Below are positions 40,701-52,700 of a DNA stretch of 64,000 nt, one piece after another. Each line of letters opens with the position of its first letter. The first letter of the stretch is position 1. The translations under genes and the position numbers were made by a program. The notes below the pieces were generated by a model. It ran no database searches. It saw only the letters and a program-made list of their open reading frames with translations, and was not told where the DNA came from. Origin of the DNA: Stichopus chloronotus (Eukaryota > Echinodermata > Holothuroidea > Aspidochirotida > Stichopodidae); assembly GCA_021234535.1 (NCBI GenBank), contig CM037836.1, positions 32,082,769 through 32,146,768 of the forward strand, written 5' to 3'.

Positions 40701-43700
40701 AGTTGGAGTCTTGTTGAGGTCAATTAATGTGGATTCCTTGCTGCAAGTACTACCGACATATAAAATAGGAAGACTGTTGTTAGTCCAGAATATTGTATCA
40801 TTTGTCATTTTGTTCCAATAGTACATTATTCTGTGCACCTCATTTCTCTATAATTATGAAAGTGGTGAGATTATTAGCATTTTGGAGTGCACAAAATGTT
40901 TTAAAGAGGACATCAGAAGATGGGGATCTTGTTTCTCTCACATCTTGATAGCATCATATGATGGGGCCTCTTTTTCCCCTTATATCTTGATGGTATCAAA
41001 GGATGGGGCATACTATTCCTCTCACATCTTATCATCCAACTGTCTCATTAAATATCATTTAACATCTCCCTTTCACATCTCAAATCATTTGAATGAATCA
41101 TTCTAATTAATAATTCTGGTGTTTTATTTAATAATTCTATCTCTCTAAGTAATCATTCAAATTAATCATTCGGATTTAGAAGAACTGTAACTGATAGATG
41201 CAAGCAATGAGAGATTAATCAGGATAATGTTTCAGCTTTCCTATTTGAAATAATATCAGTTACTTTTGTTGTATATTATGAATCTGTCTTACATTGTCAT
41301 ATATTATATTGCAGTGAGATGGGAGCAGTGACTACTGTTTCAAAGATGCAGGAGACCTTTCAAAGTACCAGTCAGTTGCGATGTTAAATTATCAGTTTAA
41401 TTGTACAGTTAAAACAAACACTTTAGATAGATCATCACTTTCTAATTTGTTGTTTTTGATTTTCTTATTTCAGTGCCATGTTGGTTGGGCTGGGAATGGC
41501 ACCATCTGTGGTAAGGACACAGACATTGATGGCTTCCCCGATATGGAACTGAACTGCAATGAATCTTTCTGTCGCAAGGTTTGTTTTCGGTCATTTATTA
41601 TTTCATCACTAAATGTACTATACAGGGAGCAGTTATAGTGCTCCTTTGAGCAATTCAAATTGCCAAAAATGACACTTAAATGGTAGCCCACCTTATACTA
41701 ATTGTGGTATTCAACCAAAACTAGGTGGTTTAGTAATCATTTTGTGGGGGTACCTCATGGTATACAAAAGACAGGGATCAAGTTTACTAAATGGGGTGGG
41801 GGGTGAGGCAGGGTGTCCAAATGTTTGTGTGCACATGTGGGTGTGGGTTTGTGTAGGGCACCGAACAGGGACACACACAAGAACTTTGAGCTTGCAACTG
41901 GGGTTACGGAGATATCCCTGTTTCCGGATGTTTTAACATAATGCAAATTGGGTTATCAGATATGCGCCCTCAAATTTATATGTGAATCTTACTTTTTCCC
42001 CAATTACCTATTTTACTGATCTATACCTGTGTATAAGGGTGCGTGTGTGTAAAAAAATATATACACAATCCCGTTTCTGGCGTGAATCAGGGATACATGC
42101 AAGACTTAATACCACTAACTGGGGACATCATCTGGAAAGTGGGGATATCCCCGATTACATGAGGAAAAGTTCATAACCCCGATCGGCGCCCTTAACACAT
42201 GGGTATGTGTGTGTACAAGAACAAACGTATCAGGCTCTGCTCCTAGACGGTAAGTCGGATGAAGTTCAAACTTGCTGGGTAAATGTCTGGGTATGTGGTA
42301 TAGCGTCTGTCTGACCGATGATATCCTATGTCAAATGTTGAAGGCCACAGAATATGAAAACAAAAAACACATTTTTAGCATTATTTTTATGTAAAAATGT
42401 CTGGAGTTATGAAACTCAGATCATCCAAAATGCTCTAAAAAACATGTCATGATCTCCTTGTACACACTAATTCAGATGAACTCCAAACGTGGTAGGTTGG
42501 TTTATGAGTATGAGATTTAGTAACTGCCTGACCAGTGACATGATAGTTCAAAGGCCACGGTTATCATATCACATAACACAGTGTAGTAGGTGCTGGTAGT
42601 ACATGTTGTCAAACATAACATTTTGCATCTTTGCCTTTGTATGAATGTGACACAGCATTTAACCCATACAACAATGTTTTAACTGAATAATTAAGTGACT
42701 GCAGTAGTAGACCACCAAATAAGTTGAACATTCAGCGCTCTATCTACCGCAAGCAATCTGAGCCACTGATTAAATGTACAAATGAGAGTAATTTGGGAGT
42801 GTATGAAATGATGGGTATCAAACGATTATGCAAAACGTCAGGGATGGGATTAGCAACTTTGTGGATCGCCTATTTGTCTTTTCTGTGTTGATAGATTAAA
42901 ATGAAGTAACACCCCTTATGTGAAATAGTGTTCATGTTTCACATTGATAAACTGTTGAGAGAGGGATTACAATAATTATCAATACAAGTTCATTACAAGA
43001 ATATTTCCACTGCAGATAACAATTTTAAATGAATGTAAGGTTATAGCTCCTCCTTGATATTAGGAACAAATATATTTAGGAAAAAAAATACTGAGAACAT
43101 TGAAATTCTGTGGTGACTTACTTTCTTGTCAAAAGATATGTTTGTAACACTTCCATGGACCTTTTCTCCATCCTCCTAGGATAATTGTCCAGAGGTTCCA
43201 AACAGTGGTCAAGAGAATGTTGATGGAGATGCATTTGGTGATGTTTGCGATGATGATATTGATGGTGACGGAGTTCCCAATGTTATGGTAAGTATCTTAT
43301 TTCACTTTTGCTTTGTTTATTGATCATTATCTCTTCATTAAAGAACTTTCATGTCAACCGAAAATTAAGAATTCGACAGTAAAATTAAGACATCAATTAT
43401 GTCTGACTGGATAATAACTCCATTCACTATGAACCTGTTCACCGTGATGAAAAAGATATAACCATGGTTAGAATGTGGTTATAATTTCACCACAAAATCA
43501 CCACTTTTACATATCATATGCTGATTTAGCTTTTCCTTTGAGAGGAAAAATGCCTCTGTAAAATGACTCATAAATCAACCATTGCAAGTGACTAAGAGGC
43601 TGGGAGTCAAGGCATTACCCCAAAGCTAGAACAATTCTTGTTTTCCTGAGTAGTGAACAGACATGTCTAGTAAAGTAATCAGAATTTATGAGGGAATCAT

Positions 43701-46700
43701 CTCTGGATATTTTCTCAGTGTTTAGAGGCCTTTCCATCATGATGCTTTTTTGAATGTGCAAAATGAAATGGTGAAGTTTCGTTCACCCAAAAATTTCACT
43801 GCTTTTTGGAACAAAAAGTATTCATAGTGATTGCATAAGTACTTTTATTTGTATTTTAGGACAACTGTCAGTTTACCCCGAATGAAAACCAAAGAAGATC
43901 CAATTCCTCTGACAACATTGGCTTGGCATGTGACAACTGCCCGTCAGATTTCAACCCTCGTCAGATAGATACGGACGGTGATGGACATGGTGATGAATGT
44001 GATGATGACATTGACAATGATGGTGAGTCCAGAACATCTCTTTGTGAATGTTTTCTCTTAATTTTGGTTTGTATAGTCACAACAATCGGTGCTGGAATTG
44101 TTAAGTGAAAAATCAGGACATTGTGAATTACATTGTAACACTTTTGTGAATGAAATTAGAACAGTGTAAATGACAGAATGACTAAGTAAAGTGTTTTGTT
44201 AATAGCATTATTACTTGAGTGAAGTAATGCATTGCATTTCATTAAATCAGGACATTTTGAAAAATTTGAATGACTGTAATCAATGCAGGGATAATTACAT
44301 TAAGGCATCAATTAATTAAATCATTGCAATGTAAATGACATTGTAACAATTGAGTGACACTGATCAAAACATTGTCGATGAAAGTATGATCTAAGCATTG
44401 ACAGTGATGTACAATTTGGAGTAGGCCTTACTTGTTAAGTACATTATGTAAGTGAATTTAGTCATGGTATATATTCACATCCTAATGTAACCTGTCCAGG
44501 GATTAAACCCCAAACCACCTGTTGGGTAAGCATCACTATTTCAAATGCCATGGCCTCTATCCACTTGGCCAAAACATCTGTCATCCTTACTGACTTAAAT
44601 CGATGCATTGTGAACTACAGTATTACTGAATTAGATTATTGACAGTGGCATTTTAACTTGAGTAAATTTAAGCAGAGTATATAAATTACTTTTTAACCTT
44701 TGTTGTATTTAGTCCCACCATTGCAATCAGCTGCATACAAACTTTTGTCAATTTAACAAGATTTCGTTCACTGAAGTGCTCTCACAACACAGTTTCTGAA
44801 ATGGTACCCCCCATGAATGTTGCAGATAATTATGTCAGTGTCATGTTTTCTCGATTAAGTCATGATATGTTCTTGCCATTAGGTGTGCACAATATCCTGG
44901 ATAACTGTGTTTACGATCCAAATCCATTCCAAGAAGATAATGATGGAGATTTCTTGGGTGATGCTTGTGATAATTGTCCTTTTCACTACAATCCACATCA
45001 GGTATGTTACATAATCCTTGATTAAGCTGTAACGTCACAGTTGCATTGAGTGATTTCTACATGATTGCAATAAGTAATGACAAAATTGTGTCACAGAGTG
45101 ACTACTTCATAATTGTGCTTAGTGATTACTTGGTGCACTGATTGATCATGACGTAGCTGCAATGAGTGATAATTACACAGAGTGACTACTTCATAGTTGC
45201 ACTTAGTGATTACTTGGGTGCACTGATTGATCATGACATAGCTGCAATGAGTGATAATTTCACAAAGTGACTACTTCATAGTTGTATTTAGTGATTACTT
45301 GGGTGCACTGATTGAGCATGACATAGCTGCAATGAGTGATAATTTCACAGATTGACTACTTCGTAGTTGTACTTAGTGATTACTTGGGTGCACTGATTGA
45401 GCATGACATAGCTCCAATGAGTGATTACAACATAGTTTCACAGAGTGACTACTTCATATACTTTTAGGTAATACATTAAGTGACTATGCATGTTTCCACT
45501 GGGTACTTCAAACTTACATAGAGTGTTCACTGATAAGTTTCACAGAGTGAGTACAGATTTAGTTGCTATGTGATGAAAGGAAAGTAAATGCCCAGTTATG
45601 TATGTATGTTAATGTGTTACTTTGGGACTGTATTATATCTGAAGGTATGAAACACTTTAATTTACTAGTAGCAACAGTTTCAAGTTATCTGTCATATCTC
45701 TCTTTCAATTTTTTCCACATAGCCTCTTGGGAAGTGTGCCCAACTAATACCCTACATGATATGTACAATAATGATGGCTTTCTAAAGATAAGCAGATGTT
45801 CTTTACAAACATTTAACATGCACTATCCCCTTTATTGCCATAACAATGCCATCTATGTCTGATTAATATGACTGACAGGCTATAAGCATTTAATTTTTTC
45901 ATTTCAATGTTTTCCAACCATTTTCTTTCTTTTTACCTTTCTGTTTTAGAATGACAGAGACAATGACCTTTTGGGAGATGTGTGTGACACAAACCGAGAT
46001 AAGTGAGTAATTCATTTTAGTTTGTCAAAGTAGTTACTATGCTGCTATAAATGCTTGAACATCACATTATATTAACTGATATTTTGCAAAAGGTATTGAA
46101 ATTGCAATTCAGTATTTCATAGTTCTAAACAAATATCATTTGGTTAAAACCTCATATTATTTTATCTTTGAATCCTGTACCTCTCCTATCATAAAGTCAC
46201 CTTGAAGTGAAGTTTAGAACCAGATGATAATGCTATAACACTATAAAATAATGAAATTTAAATGAAACACAGCTACACATCACATCCTGCCGTCAATTTT
46301 GACCTTGTGCCACAATTATCTAAGATCAATTCTCTTTGCTTTATATCAATGAAATTATGTCAGCATACTAAGTTAACTATTTATGAATGTCCTACTTGAA
46401 GCTTAATGTTATGGCATTATTAGTCATCTGTTCATCCATTTGTTAACTTTCCAGGGATGGTGATGGTATCCAAGACAACCTGGATAATTGTCCATCAATT
46501 CCAAACTTCCCACAAATTGATACAGACAGAGATGGTCTTGGTAAGAGATGTTTGCAAATAGTAATGTTGAAAGTGAGATTGTTGACATCAGATTCTATCT
46601 TGTGAACCATCAGAAGTAGCATCATCTACATTAGATCACAGAATCAGATGAAGGATCATGCACAGAAGTAGCACCACTTACATATCATTGCTACCTACAT

Positions 46701-49700
46701 TAGGTTACATTAGGTGAACATCATGGTCAGAAGTAGCACCACCTACATTAGGTCACAGTATCAGATGAAGGATCATGCACAGAAGTAGCACCACTTACAT
46801 ATCATTGCTACCTACATTAGGTTACATTAGGTGAACATCATGGTCAGAAGTAGCATCATCCACATTAGGTCACAGAATCAGATGAAGGATCATGCACAGA
46901 AGTAGCACCTCTTACATATCAGTGCCACCTACATTAGGTTACATTAGGTGAACATCATGGTCAGAAGTAGCATCATCTACATTAGGTCACAGTATCAGAT
47001 GAAGGAGCATGCACAGAAGTAGCACCACTTACATATCAGTGCCACCTACATTAGGTTACATTAGGTGAACATCATGGTCAGAAGTAGCACCACCTACATT
47101 AGGTCACAGTATCAGATGAAGGATCATGCGCAGAAGTAGCACCACTTACATATCAGTGCCACCTACATTAGGTTACATTAGGTGAACATCATGGTCAGAA
47201 GTAGCACCACCTACATTAGGTCACAGTATCAGATGAAGGATCATGCACAGAAGTAGCACCACTTACATATCAGTGCCACCTACATTAGGTTACATTAGGT
47301 GAACATCATGGTCAGAAGTAGCACCACCTACATTAGGTCACAGTATCAGATGAAGGATCATGCACAGAAGTAGCACCACTTACATATCAGTGCCACCTAC
47401 ATTAGGTTACATTAGGTGAACATCATGGTCAGAAGTAGCACCACCTACATTGGGTCACAGTATCACATGAAGGAGCATGCACAGAAGTAGCACCTCTTAC
47501 ATATCAGTGCCACCTGCATTAGGTTACATTAGGTGAACATCATGGTCAGAAGTAGCATCATCTACATTAGGTCACAGTATCAGATGAAGGAGCATGCACA
47601 GAAGTAGCCCCACTTACATATCATTGCCACCTACATTAGGTTACATTAGGTGAACATCATGGTCAGAAGTAGCATCATCTGCATTAGGTCACAGTATCAG
47701 ATGAAGGATCATGCACAGAAGTAGCACCACTTACATATCATTGCTACCTACATTAGGTTACATTAGGTGAACATCATGGTCAGAAATAGCATCATCTACA
47801 TTAGGTCACAGTATCAGATGAAGGAGCATGCACAGAAGTAGCACCACTTACATATCATTGCTACCTACATTAGGTTACATTAGGTGAACATCATGGTCAG
47901 AAATAGCATCATCTACATTAGGTCACAGTATCAGATGAAGGAGCATGCACAGAAGTAGCCCCACTTACATATCATTGCCACCTACATTAGGTTACATTAG
48001 GTGAACATCATGGTCAGAAGTAGCATCATCTGCATTAGGTCACAGTATCAGATGAAGGATCATGCACAGAAGTAGCACCACTTACATATCATTGCTACCT
48101 ACATTAGGTTACATTAGGTGAACGTCATGGTCAGAAATAGCATCATCTACATTAGGTCACAGTATCAGATGAAGGAGCATGCACAGAAGTAGCACCACTT
48201 ACATATCATTGCCACCTACATTAGGTTACATTAGGTGAACATCATGGTCAGAAGTAGCACCACCTGTCATACACAACACTGAGCGACACCTTGGCAGAAT
48301 ATGTATATTCTCCTGATGATTGGCAATGCTGTGACAGTACAGATATCCTCCTTAATCATACGGTATTAAACTGTAGCAGACGACAGATATCATGTTGTGT
48401 TTACTTTCCTATCTTGTTTTAAGTACTGTAGAAAATGTCAAGAACTAATCAAAAGACATACTGCCTGACCTTGACAGCTGCACACATGACTTGTATCTGC
48501 TCTCAATAACTTCTTTTCCGTGTATCAACTATTTTGCACACTTCCTGACAGTGTAGGAAATAAATTAACAGAATTGTATCTAATTTAATGATTATTTGCT
48601 TTAACTTAAACTTGATATTCATCTGTCTCATACCTTCTAGGTGATGCTTGTGATGATGATGATGACAATGATGGTATAATGGACTATGCTGATAATTGCC
48701 GTATCATCTACAACCCAGACCAGATTGACACTGATGGTAATTTAATTTATTTATGTCTTCACTTAATTTTACAAATTGTATTAATGAAACATCAAAAAGT
48801 GTGAAGCATGTTTAAATTCACACAAAATAAAGTGATTACACCATGCTAAGTACCAAATGATCTGCATAGCCAAAAACAAGTAAGTATGAACATAGAAAGT
48901 ACCACAAATTTTAAAAGAGTACATCATATGTTAAAGTTGAACAAATTAAGGCCAAACTTGAAAAGGCACTTGTGTAACCCAGACTCAAGTAATAAATGTA
49001 ACACCCACTATAACTGTAATAATTTTAAAATGACCCCACCAATTACGTTTATGGGTTATACAGGCACTGCTTTCATAGTCGAGTTACAAACTGAAATGGA
49101 CTCTAGTAGTGGAGTATGTGATGAGTTACAGAAACCAAGAAAATAATAGATTAATTGAACAAAATGAACAAAGGACTATCAAGCTGTTTGTTGAGATTTG
49201 GTTTCTCTCTGCTGATGTGTAGCATCTTTAATATCCTAATTTGTAGCTTTGTGGAAGCTGAGTCAATCTTGAAAGCGTTTGATGACATTTTTTAAATTTG
49301 CTAAATGAGTTTGTAAGATCCTCAGAAATCCATTTAGCCAAGTGTTCATGGGTTTTCCCTATATAGCAGGCACTTCACCTTCTGAAATTGAATCGGTAGA
49401 CCTCACAATATCCAATGGTTAGGAGAATTATGTCTCTAGCAGCAAACACATCACGTAAATTAGAATGAAGTAAAAACTAGCTTAACATCAACATTTGAAC
49501 ATTATGAACTGACTAATTGTAGAACTTTATTTTGGGTAGCATCGGATACTTATCACAGTAAGGAATCAAGTGTTGTTATTTCATCTTTAGACCTCCTTTC
49601 AGAAATAAAATTTAACAGTTTGCAATCATGTGGAAAGGAAACTGATTTCTCTCAATTTTGTTTTAAGTCCCTGTCTAAACCGTTCCAAGTGTTTTCTTTA

Positions 49701-52700
49701 ATGACCCATCAATTCAAAGTATAAAAACAGCATAAAACTGAAAGAATTCATAGGTAATCCACTCTCTGCTTCCTTATGACATGTTGCATTTATTGTTAAG
49801 TGATGATTTTTCCAACAGTATTTTATATAGTTAATGTTAGTTCCTAAAAAATTGGCATGGTATTACTTTGGTTCAGTCAGGAAATCTATTAAGCAATAGC
49901 AATTAAGTTTTTGCACTGTTTGAAATCAACTTATGAGCTGTTTACCAACTAAAAAATTTGGGAAATTCTGAGTAAGAAGTGAGTTTAGCATCAAGAGTGG
50001 TGGAACAAGATTGTTTCCATTTTTCATTAAGAATATCAGATAGAATTTTGTCAGATAAAACTTCCAGAGTTTGGAGCTGTTGTTTATATTGGTTCCAATA
50101 AGGTTGTGGTAATACCCTTCTCATGCCATTTGAAAGGTATCTTTAAGGGCATTTTGATGCCTGTTTTGGGTATGTATTTTTGTAATTCAGCGAAGGATCA
50201 CTCTTATTTTTTGACCAGTCTGTTTTTCCTAAAATGGACTCAAACGGTACTGTTGGTAACCATGGGAACTTTTTATGATTCAGTTTTAATTTAGCAATAT
50301 TGACAGCAATGATCAGTGGTGGGGGGCACATTGCTCCCCTACAGAAATTCTGGGGACACATGGATGTTGGAAATTAACGAGAGCAGTAAAAAAAAAAAAG
50401 AGGAGAAGAGAGAGGGATGATAAATTGATGGAGTTTTGGGCACCTGGGAAATTGGGAGGATGAGGAAACTGGTTTTACACTTGTGATATATGTATGTTAT
50501 TGAAAACTAAGACAAAACAGATTAACAACACAATTGAAACAAGGTGTGAAATCGTTGATTCAAGGTTTCGATTGGCCATACATGCACCTGTTGCTTTTAC
50601 ACAGTATATGAGTAAATGGGCATAGGTTGGAATCTGCAGCAGAACAGTTAGCATATTTATTTCACACAGGACGCATTGGCAATTTGCCTCACTGAACAGC
50701 CAATCAAAATCTTTGATATCAATGATGTCATAGATTCTGGAAACAATGTTCCTGTTTTTTTCAACCGTAATGCTGAATGAAAAAAAGTAAATAAGTCTGA
50801 AACGAGTATTGGTTGTAAATGCCAACAAAGGCTATTGCCAATATGAACCAATATTTTATCATATTACTATTTAAAAGTATTTCAGTTCAAATACTTAAAA
50901 GTAAGTCAATTGAAGTACTTAAAAGTATGTCAGTTTCATTTTTAAAAAAGAAATGGAGAATTTTTCACTATGGGTCAATGTATCAAGCTCATGGTTTACC
51001 TGGGCGCTTCACCTAAAAAATTTCCATTCGGGTTGTGCGTTGCTTCGTTGTGTTAGATAATGTTCGACCATCTTCTGCAATTTTCATGTTTATTTTCAAG
51101 CTTACAGTGAGTCATTATCAACCAATAAAAAAGTAGGTCTGGAGGTATCTTCAACCCCCTCCCCTACTATTTGCCAACTGCTCCAAGAATAAATGAAACA
51201 AGATGCCTAGAGTTACCATGATTCTTGGATCATCTGTACCCATCTGATCATGTGTTACCATTTTTCATACATTGATTTTTATCTCATTGAGAAATTGCAT
51301 GTATGAGATCCCTATTTCAAGGCTGGGTACACGCAGCTTGGAACATCTGGGAACACCTCATGGCACGTAGACTTATCTGTTGACTGATTTGAAATCTTGG
51401 TTTAAGGAGGACAGCCTCTTCCCCTTACACCCCTAAGATTGTCAAAAATAGGGATGGTGAGTCGATTTTGCCCTCTCACAAAAAAAAAAAGCCCTAGCTA
51501 TGCCCCTGACATTGATTGGATCATGAAATGCTTAAAAGGAGTAGTAATTGATGCAACCATCTCAACTAAACTGTTTTAGTCTAACGGAATGCTGAATATT
51601 TCTTCCTGCAATGAGATGGTCTCAGGTTTGTACTTATATACATTGTTTGTTTGGAAAGTGTAAAATATTTATATTCACACATCATTTCCTTTCAAAATTT
51701 AATTTTCTTTCTTTTTCCGTGATCTGACCAGGTGATGGGCAGGGAGACAGGTGCACAGACTTTGATAATGATGGCTATCCAGACAATATAGATGTCTGTC
51801 CTGAGAATCCTCATATCCATACAACAGACCTGAGGACATTCCAGACTGTGGTACTGGATCCAGAAGGAACAGAACAAGTAGATCCACGCTGGATTGTATT
51901 TGATGAGGTAGGATTCATCCGAATGAATGATGATGTTAAATCCAAGCAAACTACAAAGCCGGTGATTCTGGTTCTGTTTTAATGGTTATGAGTGGTTCAG
52001 AGTGACAAGTACACATAGGAAAAGTGAAGAGTGGGGAGGGTTGGAGTGGAACAGGAATTACCACAGTTGCAGATTTCTAAGCTGACATTACATTTATCTT
52101 CTAACAGGGTAAACAGATTATGCAAACTATCAACAGTGATCCAGGACTGGCAATTTCATACCAAGCATTTAGTGGTGTTGATTTTGAAGGTACTTTCTTT
52201 GTCAACACATTGACTGATGATGATTATGCAGGGTTCATCTTCAGTTATCAGGATTCTGGCAGCTTCTATGTCTTGATGTGGAAGCAGAGCGAACAAACAT
52301 ATTGGCAGTCCTCACCATTTAGAGCTGTCGGTGAAAGTGGTTTCCAACTAAAGGTAAGTCTGTTCTACCACTTGAACTAGTTACATCCTTTGCATCACAC
52401 CCTTGAGGAGGAGGAGTGTGTCATGCTTTGTGAATAACTCCAACCAGGTGTGAATATTAACAATTGTTTATAATTATTAAAGCATATAGTCAAAATCATG
52501 TATGAAAACCAAACTAGGCCTACTAACAAGAGTTTTTGTTCCTTAATCAAGTGTGACTTTTGTCTTCCAAGTCTGTCGTGCATAGAGAAGCAATAAGTTT
52601 TACAGTTCAGAAGGGAAACCTGGAACCATCTACCAAGTTTTACTGTTCAGAATGGAAACCTGGAGACATCTACCAAATACTTGTAGAATCAAAACTTTCA

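Noticed and set aside
48886..49146. 86-codon frame in intron 17
   Set aside because: Asn/Lys/Thr-rich with no motif; lies next to the Penelope-like remnant and is not needed for the thrombospondin frame.
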